Shown here piece after piece: positions 36,426 through 49,200 of a stretch of DNA of 64,000 bases. Under the pieces are notes generated by a model that was not told where the DNA came from, did no database searches, and worked only from the letters and a program-made list of their open reading frames with translations. This DNA is from Chlorocebus sabaeus (Eukaryota; Chordata; Mammalia; Primates; Cercopithecidae), in NCBI RefSeq assembly GCF_047675955.1, contig NC_132916.1:70921481-70985480 (forward strand). Direction: 5' to 3'. Positions within the stretch are counted from its first letter, which is position 1; every line of letters starts with the position of its first letter. A program made the position numbers and the translations under genes.

Positions 36426-37439
36426 GAAAGCTTCTTTCCAGTTTTGAACGGAAGATATTTCCTATTTCACCATAGCCCTCTATGGGCTTCCAAATATCAC
36501 TTTGCCAATTCCACAAGAACAGCCTTAGCGAAAGGCTTCTTGAAGGGAAAGATGTAACTCTGTGAGATGAATTAACAGAACACAGAACAGTTTCTCAGAA
36601 AGCTTCTTTCCGGTTTTGAACGGAAGATATGTCCTTTTTCACCATAGCCCTCTATGGGCTTCCAAATATCACTTTGAAAATTCCACAAGAACAGCCTTAG
36701 CGAAAGGCTTATTGAAGGGAAAGATGTAACTGTGTGAGATGAATTAACAGAACACAGAGCAGTTTCTCACAAAGCTTCTTTCCAGTTTTGAACGGAAGAT
36801 ATTTCCTTTTTCACCATAGCCCTCTATGGGCTTCCAAATATCACTTTGCCCATTCCACAAGAACAGCCTTAGCGAAAGACTTCTTGAAGGGAAAGATGTA
36901 ACTCTGTGAGATGAATTAATAGAACATAGAGTAGTTTCTCAGAAAGCTTCTTTCCAGTTTTGAACGGAAGATATTTCCTTTTTCACCGTAGCCTTCTATG
37001 GGCTTCCAAATATGCCTTTGCCAATTCCACAAGAACAGTCTTAGCGAAAGGCTTCTTGAGGGGAAAGATGTAACTCTGTGGGATGAATTAACAGAACACA
37101 GAGCAGTTTCCCAGAAAGCTTCTTTCCAGTTTTGAACGGAAGATATTTCCTTTTTCACCATGGCCCTCTATGGGGTTCCAAATATCCCTTTGCCAATTCC
37201 ACAAGAACAGCCTTAGCGAAAGGCTTCTTGAAGGGAAAGGTGTAACTCTGTGAGATGAATTAACAGAACACAGAGCAGTTTCTCAGAAAGCTTCTTTCCA
37301 GTTTTGAACGGAAGATATTTCCTTTTACACCATAGCCCTCTACGGGCTTCCAAATACCCTTTGCCAATTCCAGAAGAATATCCTTAGCGAAAGACTTCTT
37401 GAAGGGAAATATATAACTCTGTGAGATGAATTAACAGAA

Positions 37440-38460
37440 CACAGAGCAGTTTCTCACAAAGCTTCTTTCCAGCTTGAGCGGAAGATATTTCCTATTTCAC
37501 CATAGCCCTCTATGGGCTTCCAAATATCACTTTGCCAATTCCACAAGAACAGCCTTAGCGAAAGGCTTCTTGAAGGGAAAGATGTAACTCTGTGAGATGA
37601 ATTAACAGAACACAGAGCAGTTTCTCAGAAAGCTTCTTTCCAGTTTTGAACGGAAGATATTTCCTTTTTCACCATAGCCCTCTATGGGCTTCCAAAAATG
37701 CCTTTGCCAATTCCACAAGAACAGCCTTAGCGAAAGGCTTCTTCAAGGGAAAGATGTAACTCTGTGAGATGAATTAACAGAACACAGAGCAGTTTCTCAG
37801 AAAGCTTCTTTCCAATTTTGAACGGAAGATGTTTCCTTTTTCACAATTGCCCTCTATGGTCTTCCAAATATCCCTTTGCCAATTCCACAAGAACAGCCTT
37901 AGCGAAAGGCATCTTGCATGGAAAGATGTAACTCTGTGAGATGAATTAACAGAACACAGAGCAGTTTCTCAGAAAGCTTCTTTCCAGTTTTGAACGGAAG
38001 ATATTTCCTTTTTCACCATAGCCCTCTATGGGCTTCCAAATATCGATTTGCCATTTCCACAAGAACAGACTTAGAGAAAGGCTTCTTGAAGGGAACGATT
38101 TAACTCTGTGAGATGAATTAACAGAAGACAGAGCAGTTTCCCAGAAAGCTTCTTTCCAGTTTTGAACGGAAGATATTTCCTTTTTCACCACAGCCCTCTA
38201 TGGGATTCCAAATATTACTTTGCTAATTACACAAGAACAGCCTTAACGAAAGGCTTCTTGAAGGGAATGATGTAACTCTGTGAGATGAATTAACAGAACA
38301 CAGAGCAGTTTCTCAGAAAGCTTCTTTCCAGTTTTGAACGGAATATATTTCCATTTTCACCATAGCCCTCTATGGGCTTCCAAATATCCCTTTGCCAATA
38401 GCACAAGAACAGCCTTAACGAAAGACTTCTTGAAGGGAAAGATGTAACTCTGTGAGATGA
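37440..38460. repeat. Nested sub-duplication inside the 22-mer, part 1
   Basis: The run CACAAAGC with GCTTGAGCGG, TTCCAAAAATGCC, CTTCTTCAAGGG, GGAAGATGTTTCC with CACAATTGCC, and AAAGGCATCTTGCA recurs inside the same higher-order repeat at about 39,157-40,005. The offset is 1,717 bp (37,471 vs 39,188). It then drops to 1,545 bp (GGGATTCC at 38,202 vs 39,747) because one monomer with TATCGATTTGCC (about 38,040) is present here only. The same arrangement is in copy 2 of the 22-mer, 3,779 bp later. Confidence 0.85.
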
Positions 38461-39156
38461 AGTAACAGAACACAGAGCAGTTTCTCACAAAGCTTCTTTC
38501 CAGTTTTGAACGGAAGATATTTCCTTTTTCACCATAGCACTCTATGGGCTTCCAAATATCACTTTGACAATGCCACAAGAACAGCCTTAACGAAAGGCTT
38601 CTAGAAGGGAAAACGTAACTCTGTGAGGTGAATTAACAGAACACAGAGCAGTTTCTCAGAAAGCTTCTTTCCAGTTTTGAAGGGAAGATATTTCCTTTTT
38701 CACCATCGCCCTCTAAGGGCTTCCAAATATCCCTTTGCCAATTCCACAAGAACTGCCTTAGCGAAAGGCTTTTTGAAGGAAAAGATGTAACTCTGTTAGA
38801 TGAATTAACAGAACACAGAGCAGTTTCTCAGAAAGCTTCTTTCCAATTTTGAATAGAAGATATTTCCTTTTACACCATAGCACTCTATGGGCTTCCAAAT
38901 ATCCCTTTGCCAATTCCACAAGAAGATCCTTAGCGAAAGGCTTCTTGAAGGGAAAGATGTAAGTCTGTGAGATGAATTAACAGAACAGAGAACAGTTTCT
39001 CAGAAAGCTTCTTTCCAGTTTTGAACGGAAGATATTTCCTTTTTCACCATAGCCCTCTATGGGTTTCCAAATATCGCTTTGCCAACTCCAGAAGAACAGC
39101 CTTAGCGAAAGGCTTCTTGAAGGGAAAATGTAACTCTGTGAGATGAATTAACAGAA

Positions 39157-40005
39157 CACAGAGCAGTTTCTCACAAAGCTTCTTTCCAGCTTGAGCGGAA
39201 GATATTTCCTATTTCACCATAGCCCTCTATGGGCTTCCAAATATCACTTTGCCAATTCCACAAGAACAGCCTTAGCGAAAGGCTTCTTGAAGGGAAAGAT
39301 GTAACTCTGTGAGATGAATTAACAGAACACAGAGCAGTTTCTCAGAAAGCTTCTTTCCAGTTTTGAACGGAAGATATTTCCTTTTTCACCATAGCCCTCT
39401 ATGGGCTTCCAAAAATGCCTTTGCCAATTCCACAAGAACAGCCTTAGCGAAAGGCTTCTTCAAGGGAAAGATGTAACTCTTTGAGATGAATTAACAGAAC
39501 ACAGAGCAGTTTCTCAGAAAGCTTCTTTCCAATTTTGAACGGAAGATGTTTCCTTTTTCACAATTGCCCTCTATGGTCTTCCAAATATCCCTTTGCCAAT
39601 TCCACAAGAACAGCCTTAGCGAAAGGCATCTTGCAGGGAAAGATGTAACTCTGTGAGATGAATTAACAGAACACAGAGCAGTTTCTCAGAAAGCTTCTTT
39701 CCAGTTTTGAACGGAAGATATTTCCTTTTTCACCATAGCCCTCTATGGGATTCCAAATATTACTTTGCTAATTACACAAGAACAGCCTTAACGAAAGGCT
39801 TCTTGAAGGGAATGATGTAACTCTGTGAGATGAATTAACAGAACACAGAGCAGTTTCTCAGAAAGCTTCTTTCCAGTTTTGAACGGAATATATTTCCATT
39901 TTCACCATAGCCCTCTATGGGCTTCCAAATATCCCTTTGCCAATAGCACAAGAACAGCCTTAACGAAAGACTTCTTGAAGGGAAAGATGTAACTCTGTGA
40001 GATGA
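39157..40005. repeat. Nested sub-duplication inside the 22-mer, part 2
   Basis: Second occurrence of the nested block within copy 1 of the higher-order repeat, lacking the TATCGATTTGCC monomer. It shows that the 22-mer was itself built by an earlier duplication of about nine to ten monomers before the whole unit doubled. Confidence 0.85.
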
Positions 40006-40204
40006 ATTAACAGAACACAGAGCAGTTTCTCAGAAAGCTTCTTTCCAGTTTTGAACGGAAGATATTTCCTTTTTCAACAAAGCCCTGTATGGGTTTCCAA
40101 ATATCACTTTTCCAATTCCACAAGAACAGGCTTAGCGAAAGGCTTCTTGAAGGGAAAGATGTAACTCTCTGAGATGAATTAACAGAACACAGAGCAGTTT
40201 CTCT

Positions 40205-43200
40205 GAAAGCTTCTTTCCAGTTTTGAACGGAAGATATTTCCTATTTCACCATAGCCCTCTATGGGCTTCCAAATATCACTTTGCCAATTCCACAAGAACA
40301 GCCTTAGCGAAAGGCTTCTTGAAGGGAAAGATGTAACTCTGTGAGATGAATTAACAGAACACAGAACAGTTTCTCAGAAAGCTTCTTTCCGGTTTTGAAC
40401 GGAAGATATGTCCTTTTTCACCATAGCCCTCTATGGGCTTCCAAATATCACTTTGAAAATTCCACAAGAACAGCCTTAGCGAAAGGCTTATTGAAGGGAA
40501 AGATGTAACTGTGTGAGATGAATTAACAGAACACAGAGCAGTTTCTCACAAAGCTTCTTTCCAGTTTTGAACGGAAGATATTTCCTTTTTCACCATAGCC
40601 CTCTATGGGCTTCCAAATATCACTTTGCCCATTCCACAAGAACAGCCTTAGCGAAAGACTTCTTGAAGGGAAAGATGTAACTCTGTGAGATGAATTAATA
40701 GAACATAGAGTAGTTTCTCAGAAAGCTTCTTTCCAGTTTTGAACGGAAGATATTTCCTTTTTCACCGTAGCCTTCTATGGGCTTCCAAATATGCCTTTGC
40801 CAATTCCACAAGAACAGTCTTAGCGAAAGGCTTCTTGAGGGGAAAGATGTAACTCTGTGGGATGAATTAACAGAACACAGAGCAGTTTCCCAGAAAGCTT
40901 CTTTCCAGTTTTGAACGGAAGATATTTCCTTTTTCACCATGGCCCTCTATGGGGTTCCAAATATCCCTTTGCCAATTCCACAAGAACAGCCTTAGCGAAA
41001 GGCTTCTTGAAGGGAAAGGTGTAACTCTGTGAGATGAATTAACAGAACACAGAGCAGTTTCTCAGAAAGCTTCTTTCCAGTTTTGAACGGAAGATATTTC
41101 CTTTTACACCATAGCCCTCTACGGGCTTCCAAATACCCTTTGCCAATTCCAGAAGAATATCCTTAGTGAAAGACTTCTTGAAGGGAAATATATAACTCTG
41201 TGAGATGAATTAACAGAACACAGAGCAGTTTCTCACAAAGCTTCTTTCCAGCTTGAGCGGAAGATATTTCCTATTTCACCATAGCCCTCTATGGGCTTCC
41301 AAATATCACTTTGCCAATTCCACAAGAACAGCCTTAGCGAAAGGCTTCTTGAAGGGAAAGATGTAACTCTGTGAGATGAATTAACAGAACACAGAGCAGT
41401 TTCTCAGAAAGCTTCTTTCCAGTTTTGAACGGAAGATATTTCCTTTTTCACCATAGCCCTCTATGGGCTTCCAAAAATGCCTTTGCCAATTCCACAAGAA
41501 CAGCCTTAGCGAAAGGCTTCTTCAAGGGAAAGATGTAACTCTGTGAGATGAATTAACAGAACACAGAGCAGTTTCTCAGAAAGCTTCTTTCCAATTTTGA
41601 ACGGAAGATGTTTCCTTTTTCACAATTGCCCTCTATGGTCTTCCAAATATCCCTTTGCCAATTCCACAAGAACAGCCTTAGCGAAAGGCATCTTGCATGG
41701 AAAGATGTAACTCTGTGAGATGAATTAACAGAACACAGAGCAGTTTCTCAGAAAGCTTCTTTCCAGTTTTGAACGGAAGATATTTCCTTTTTCACCATAG
41801 CCCTCTATGGGCTTCCAAATATCGATTTGCCATTTCCACAAGAACAGACTTAGAGAAAGGCTTCTTGAAGGGAACGATTTAACTCTGTGAGATGAATTAA
41901 CAGAAGACAGAGCAGTTTCCCAGAAAGCTTCTTTCCAGTTTTGAACGGAAGATATTTCCTTTTTCACCACAGCCCTCTATGGGATTCCAAATATTACTTT
42001 GCTAATTACACAAGAACAGCCTTAACGAAAGGCTTCTTGAAGGGAATGATGTAACTCTGTGAGATGAATTAACAGAACACAGAGCAGTTTCTCAGAAAGC
42101 TTCTTTCCAGTTTTGAACGGAATATATTTCCATTTTCACCATAGCCCTCTATGGGCTTCCAAATATCCCTTTGCCAATAGCACAAGAACAGCCTTAACGA
42201 AAGACTTCTTGAAGGGAAAGATGTAACTCTGTGAGATGAAGTAACAGAACACAGAGCAGTTTCTCACAAAGCTTCTTTCCAGTTTTGAACGGAAGATATT
42301 TCCTTTTTCACCATAGCACTCTATGGGCTTCCAAATATCACTTTGACAATGCCACAAGAACAGCCTTAACGAAAGGCTTCTAGAAGGGAAAACGTAACTC
42401 TGTGAGGTGAATTAACAGAACACAGAGCAGTTTCTCAGAAAGCTTCTTTCCAGTTTTGAAGGGAAGATATTTCCTTTTTCACCATCGCCCTCTAAGGGCT
42501 TCCAAATATCCCTTTGCCAATTCCACAAGAACTGCCTTAGCGAAAGGCTTTTTGAAGGAAAAGATGTAACTCTGTTAGATGAATTAACAGAACACAGAGC
42601 AGTTTCTCAGAAAGCTTCTTTCCAATTTTGAATAGAAGATATTTCCTTTTACACCATAGCACTCTATGGGCTTCCAAATATCCCTTTGCCAATTCCACAA
42701 GAAGATCCTTAGCGAAAGGCTTCTTGAAGGGAAAGATGTAAGTCTGTGAGATGAATTAACAGAACAGAGAACAGTTTCTCAGAAAGCTTCTTTCCAGTTT
42801 TGAACGGAAGATATTTCCTTTTTCACCATAGCCCTCTATGGGTTTCCAAATATCGCTTTGCCAACTCCAGAAGAACAGCCTTAGCGAAAGGCTTCTTGAA
42901 GGGAAAATGTAACTCTGTGAGATGAATTAACAGAACACAGAGCAGTTTCTCACAAAGCTTCTTTCCAGCTTGAGCGGAAGATATTTCCTATTTCACCATA
43001 GCCCTCTATGGGCTTCCAAATATCACTTTGCCAATTCCACAAGAACAGCCTTAGCGAAAGGCTTCTTGAAGGGAAAGATGTAACTCTGTGAGATGAATTA
43101 ACAGAACACAGAGCAGTTTCTCAGAAAGCTTCTTTCCAGTTTTGAACGGAAGATATTTCCTTTTTCACCATAGCCCTCTATGGGCTTCCAAAAATGCCTT

Positions 43201-43983
43201 TGCCAATTCCACAAGAACAGCCTTAGCGAAAGGCTTCTTCAAGGGAAAGATGTAACTCTTTGAGATGAATTAACAGAACACAGAGCAGTTTCTCAGAAAG
43301 CTTCTTTCCAATTTTGAACGGAAGATGTTTCCTTTTTCACAATTGCCCTCTATGGTCTTCCAAATATCCCTTTGCCAATTCCACAAGAACAGCCTTAGCG
43401 AAAGGCATCTTGCAGGGAAAGATGTAACTCTGTGAGATGAATTAACAGAACACAGAGCAGTTTCTCAGAAAGCTTCTTTCCAGTTTTGAACGGAAGATAT
43501 TTCCTTTTTCACCATAGCCCTCTATGGGATTCCAAATATTACTTTGCTAATTACACAAGAACAGCCTTAACGAAAGGCTTCTTGAAGGGAATGATGTAAC
43601 TCTGTGAGATGAATTAACAGAACACAGAGCAGTTTCTCAGAAAGCTTCTTTCCAGTTTTGAACGGAATATATTTCCATTTTCACCATAGCCCTCTATGGG
43701 CTTCCAAATATCCCTTTGCCAATAGCACAAGAACAGCCTTAACGAAAGACTTCTTGAAGGGAAAGATGTAACTCTGTGAGATGAATTAACAGAACACAGA
43801 GCAGTTTCTCAGAAAGCTTCTTTCCAGTTTTGAACGGAAGATATTTCCTTTTTCAACAAAGCCCTGTATGGGTTTCCAAATATCACTTTTCCAATTCCAC
43901 AAGAACAGGCTTAGCGAAAGGCTTCTTGAAGGGAAAGATGTAACTCTCTGAGATGAATTAACAGAACACAGAGCAGTTTCTCT
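40205..43983. repeat. 22-monomer higher-order repeat, copy 2 (3,779 bp)
   Basis: Direct tandem copy of 36,426-40,204 with one mismatch found by eye. The repeat pattern continues for 28 bp beyond this copy, to 44,011. It then breaks at CCTTTTTCACC (44,012 is T) where a third copy would read CCTATTTCACC, so the window holds 2.007 copies. Either a recent unequal exchange or an assembly duplication would give this picture. Confidence 0.92.
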
Positions 43984-44011
43984 GAAAGCTTCTTTCCAGT
44001 TTTGAACGGAA

Positions 44012-46280
44012 GATATTTCCTTTTTCACCATAGCCCTCTATGGGCTTCCAAATATCCCTTTGCCAATTCCACAAGAACAGCCTTAGCGAAAGGCTTCTGG
44101 AAGGAAAAGATGTAACTCTGTGAGATGAATTAACAGAACACAGAGTAATTTCTCAGAAAACTTCTTTCCAGTTTTGAAGCGAAGATATTTCCTTTTTCAC
44201 CGTAGCCCTCTATGTTCTTCCAAATATCACTTTGCCAATTCCACAAGAACAGACTTAGCGAAAGCCTTCTTGAAGGGAAAGATGTATCTCTGTGAGATGA
44301 ATTAACAGAACACAGAGCAGTTTATCAGAAAGCTTCTTTCAAGTTTTGAACGGAAGATATTTCCTTTTTCACCGTTGCCTTCTATGGGCTTCCAAATATC
44401 ACTTTGAAAATTCCACAAGAACAGACTTAGCGAAAGGCTTATTGAAGGGAAAGATGTAACTCTGTGAGATGAATTAACAGAACACAGAGCAGTTTCTCAG
44501 AAAGCTTCTTTCCAGTTTTGAACGGAAGTTATTTCCTTTTTCACCGTAGCCCTCTACGGGCTTCCAAATATCCCTTTGCCAATTCCACAAGAACAGCCTT
44601 AGCGAAAGGCTTCTTGAAGGGAAAGATGTAACTCTGTGAGATGAATTAACAGAACACAGAGGAGTTTCTCAGAAAGCTTCTTTCCAGTTTTGAAGGGAAG
44701 ATATTTCCTTTTTCACCATAGCCCTCTATGGGCTTCCAAATATCCCTTTGCCAATTCCGCAGGAACAGCCTTAGCGAAAGGCTTCTTGAGGGGAAAGATG
44801 TAACTCTGTGAGATGAATTAACAGAACACAGAGCAGTTTCTCAGAAAGCTTCTTTCCAATTTTGAATGGAAGATATTTCCTTTTACACCATAGCCCTCTA
44901 TGGGCTTCCAAATATCCCTTTGCCAATTCCACAAGAAGATCCTTAGCGAAAGGCTTCTTGAAGGGAAAGATGTAACTCTGTGAGATGAATTAACAGAACA
45001 CATAGCAGTTTCCCAGAAAGCTTCTTTTCAGTTTTGAACGGAAGATATTTCCTTTTTCACCATAGCCCTCTATGGGCTTCCAAATATGACTTTGTTAATT
45101 CCACAAGAACAGCCTTAACGAAAGGCTTCTTGAAGGGAAAGATGTAACTCTGTGAGATGAATTAACAGAACACAGAGCAGTTTCTCAGAAAGCTTCTTTC
45201 CAGTTTTCAACGGAATATATTTCCATTTTCACCATAGCCCTCTAATGGCTTCCTAATATCCCTTTGCCAATTCCACAAGAACAGCCTTATCGAAAGACTT
45301 CTTGAAGGGAAAGATGTAACTCTGTGAGATGAATTAACAGAACACATAGTAGTTTCTCAGAAAGCTTCTTTCCGTTTTGAACGGAAGATATTTCCTTTTT
45401 CACCATAGCCCTCTATGGGCTTCCAAATATCACTTTGCCAATTACACAAGAACAGACTTACAGAAATGCTTCTTGAAGAGAAAGATGTAACTCTGTGAGA
45501 TGAAATAACAGAAAACAGAGCAGTTTCTCAGAAAGCTTCTTTCCAGTTTTGAACGGAAGATATTTCCTTTTTCACCATAGCCCTCTATGGGCTTCCAAAT
45601 ATCCCTTTGCCATTTCCAGAAGAACAGCCTTAGCGAAAGGCTTCTTGAAGGGAAAGATGTAACTCTGTGAGATGAATTAACAGAACACGGAGCAGTTTCT
45701 CAGAAACCTTCTTTCCAGTTTTGAACGGAAGATATTTCCTTTTTCACCATAGCCCTCTATGGGCTTCCAAATATCGCGTTGCCAATTACAGAAGAACAGC
45801 CTTAGCGAAAGGCTTCTTGAAGGGAAAGATGTAACTCTGTGAGATGAATTAACAGAACAGAGAGCAGTGTCTCAGAAAGCTTCTTTCCAGTTTTGAAGGG
45901 AAGATATTTCCTATTTCACCATAGCCCTCTATGGGCTTCCAAATATCCCTTTGCCAATTCCACAAGAACAGCCTTAGCGAAAGGCTTTTTGAAGGGAAAG
46001 ATGTAACTCTGTGAGATGAATTAACAGAACACAGAGCAGTTTCTCAGAAAGCTTCTTTCCAGTTTTGAAGGGAAGATATTTCCTTTTTCACCATAGCCCT
46101 CTATGGGCTTCCAAATATCCCTTTGCCAATTCCGCAAGAACAGCCTTAGCGAAAGGCTTTTTGAAGGGAAAGATGTAACTCTGTGAGATGAATTAACAGA
46201 ACACAGAGCAGTTTCTCAGAAAGCTTCTTTCCAGTTTTGAACGGAAGATATTTCCTTTTTCACCATAGCCCTCTATGGGC
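44012..46280. repeat. Mixed monomers right of the 22-mer pair
   Basis: About thirteen monomers. 44,510-44,775 (GAAGTTATTTCC, CTCTACGGG, GAGGAGTTTC, CCGCAGGAAC) matches about 51,906-52,165, roughly 43 monomers on. The run CATAGCAGTTTCCC / GACTTTGTTAATTCC / CTAATGGCTTCC / CTTATCGAAAG / TTTCCGTTTTG / CTTACAGAAATGC (about 45,000-45,470) recurs at 52.6-53.0, 53.8-54.4 and 59.8-60.6 kb in whole or in part. Confidence 0.75.
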
Positions 46281-49200
46281 TTCCTAATATCCCTTTGTCA
46301 ATTCCAGAAGAACAGCCTTAGCGAAAGGCTTCTTGAAGGGAAAGATGTAACTCTGTGAGATGAATCAACAGAACGCAGAGCAGTTTCTCAGAAAGCTTCT
46401 TTCCAATTTTGAATGGAAGATATTTCCTTTTACACCATAGCCCTCTACGGGCTTCCAAATATCCCTTTGCCAATTCCAGAAGAAGATCCTTAGCGAAAGA
46501 CTTCTTGAAGGGAAAGATGTAACTCTGTGAGATGAATTTACAGAACACAGAGCAGTTTCTCAGAAAGCATCTTTCCAGTTTTGAACGGAAGGTATTTCCT
46601 TTTTCACCATAGCCCTCTATGGGTTTCCAAATATCACTTTGCCAATTCCACAAGAACAGCCTTAGTGAAAGGCTTCTAGAAGGGAAAATGTAACTCTGTG
46701 AGATGAATTAACAGAACACAGAGCAGTTTCTCAGAAAGCATCTTTCCAGTTTTGAACGGCAGATATTTCCTGTTTCACCATAGCCCTCTATGGGCTTCCA
46801 AATATCCCTTTGCCATTTCCACAAGAACAGCCTTAGCGAAAGGCTTCTTGAAGGGAAAGATGTAACTCTGTGAGATGAATTAACAGAACACAGAGCAGTT
46901 TCTCAGAAAGCTTCTTTCCAGTTTTGAACGGAAGATATTTCCTTTTTCACCATAGCACTGTATTGGCTTCCAAATATCACTTTGCCAATTTCACATGAAG
47001 AGCCTTAGCGAAAGGCTTATTGAAGGGAAAGATGTAACTCTGTGAGATGAATTAACAGAACACAGAGCAGTTTCTCAGAAAGCTTCTTTCCAGTTTTGAA
47101 TGGAAGATATTTCCTTTTTCACCATAGCCCTCTATGGGCTTCCAAATATCGCTTTGCCAATTCCAGAAGAACAGCCTTAGCGAAAGGCTTCTGGAAGGGA
47201 AAGATGTAACTCTGTCAGATGAATTTACAGAACACAGAACAGTTTCTCAGAAAGCTTCTTTACAGTTTTGAACGGAAGATATTTCCTATTTCACCATAGC
47301 CCTCGATGGGCTCCCATATATCCCCTTGTCAATTCCACAAGAATAGCCTTAGCGAAAGGCTTCTTGAAGGGATAGATGTAACTCTGTGAGATGAATTAAC
47401 AGAACACAGAGCAGTTTCTCAGAAAGCTTCGTTCCAGTTTTGAATGGAAGATATTTCCTTTTTCACCATAGCCCTCTATGGACTTACAAATATCCCTTTG
47501 CCAATTACACAAGAACAGCCTTAGCGAAAGACTTCTTGAAGAGAAAGATGTAACTCTGAGAGATGAATTAACAGAACCCAGAGCAGTTTCTCAGAAAGCT
47601 TCTTTCCAGTTTTGAACGGAAGTTAATTCCATTTTCAACATAGACCTCTATGGGCTTCTAAATATGCCTTTGCCAATTCCACAAGAACAGCCTTAGCGAA
47701 AGGATTCTTGAAGGGAAAGATGTAACTCTGTCAGATGAATTAACAGAACACATCAGTTTCTCAGAAAGCTTCTTTCCAGTTTTGAACGGAAGATATTTCC
47801 TTTTTCACCATAGCCCTCAATGGGCTTCCAAATATCACTTTGCCAATTCCACAAGAAAAGCCTTAGAGAAAGGATTCTTGAAGGGAAAGATGTAACTCTG
47901 TGACATGAATTAACAGAAACAGAGCAGTTTCTCAGAAAGCTTCTTTCCAGTTTTGAACGGAAGATATTTCCTTTTTCACCATAGCCCTCTAGGGGCTTCC
48001 AAATATCCCTTGCCAATTCTACAATAACAGACTTAGCGAAAGACTTCTGGAAGGGAAAGATGTAACTCTGTGAGGTGAATTAACAGAACACAGAGCATTT
48101 TCTCAGAAAGCTTCTTTCCAGTTTTGAACGGAAGATATTTCCTTTTTCACCAAAGCCCTGTATGGGCTTCCAAATATCACTTTTCCAATTCCACAAGAAC
48201 AGCCTTAGCGAAAGGCTTCTTGAAGGGAAAGATGTAACTCTCTGAGATGAATTAACAGAACACAGAGCAGTTTCTCGGAAAGCTTCTTTCCAGTTTTGAA
48301 CGGAAGATATTTCCTTTTTCACCATAGCCCTCTATGGGCTTCCAAATATCCCTTTGCCAATTCCACAAGAACAGCCTTAGCGAAAGGCTTCTTGAAGGAA
48401 AAGATGTAACTCTGTGAGATGAATTAACAGAACACAGAGCAATTTCTCAGAAAACTTCTTTCCAGTTTTGAAGCGAAGATATTTCCTTTTTCACCGTAGC
48501 CCTCTATGTTCTTCCAAATATCACTTTGCCAATTCCACAAGAACAGCCTTAGCGAAAGGCTTCTTGGTGGGAAAGATGTAACTCTGTGAGATGAATTAAC
48601 AGAACACAGAGCAGTTTCTCAGAAAGCTTCTTTCCAGTTTTGAACGGAAGGTATTTCCTATTTCACCATCGCCCTCTAAGGGCTTCCAAATATCACTTTG
48701 CCAATTCCACAAGAACAGCCTTAGCGAAAGTCTTCTTGAAGGGAAAGATGTATCTCTGTGAGATGAATTAACAGAACACAGAGCAGTTTATCAGAAAGCT
48801 TCTTTCAAGTTTTGAACGGAAGATATTTCCTTTTTCACCATTGCCTTCTATGGGCTTCCAAATATCACTTTGAAAATTCCACAAGAACAGCCTTAGCGAA
48901 AGGCTTATTGAAGGGAAAGATGTAACTCTGTGAGATGAATTAACAGAACACAGAGCAGTTTCTCACAAGGCTTCTTTCCAGTTTTGAACGGAAGATATTT
49001 CCTTTTTCACCATAGCCCTCTATGGTCTTCGAAATATCACTTTGCCAATTCCACAAGAACAGCCTTAGCGAAAGGCTTCTTGAAGGGAAAGATGTAACTC
49101 TGTGAGATGAATTAATAGAACACAGAGTAGTTTCTCAGAAAGCTTCTTTCCAGTTTTGAACGGAAGATATTTCCTTTTTCACCATAGCCCTCTATGGGCT

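Larger units (their letters stand above)
36426..40204. repeat. 22-monomer higher-order repeat, copy 1 (3,779 bp)
   Basis: This 3,779-bp unit is followed immediately by a second copy at 40,205-43,983. Reading both copies line by line I found one difference: C at 37,388 (CTTAGCGAAAG) versus T at 41,167 (CTTAGTGAAAG), which removes a CpG. Length equals 22 x 172 minus 5, and five 1-bp deletions account for it: CAAATACCC, two GCTTGAGCGG, one GGGAAAACG, one GGGAAAATG. The left boundary is set by a mismatch at 36,425 versus 40,204. Adjacent monomers within the unit are far less alike than corresponding monomers of the two copies, which is the definition of a higher-order repeat. Confidence 0.92.

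Noticed and set aside
36426..43983. Treating the 3,779-bp tandem pair as certain biology
   Set aside because: One mismatch in 3.8 kb can also come from a false duplication during assembly of a satellite. I kept it as a feature of this sequence but did not call it proven in the genome.
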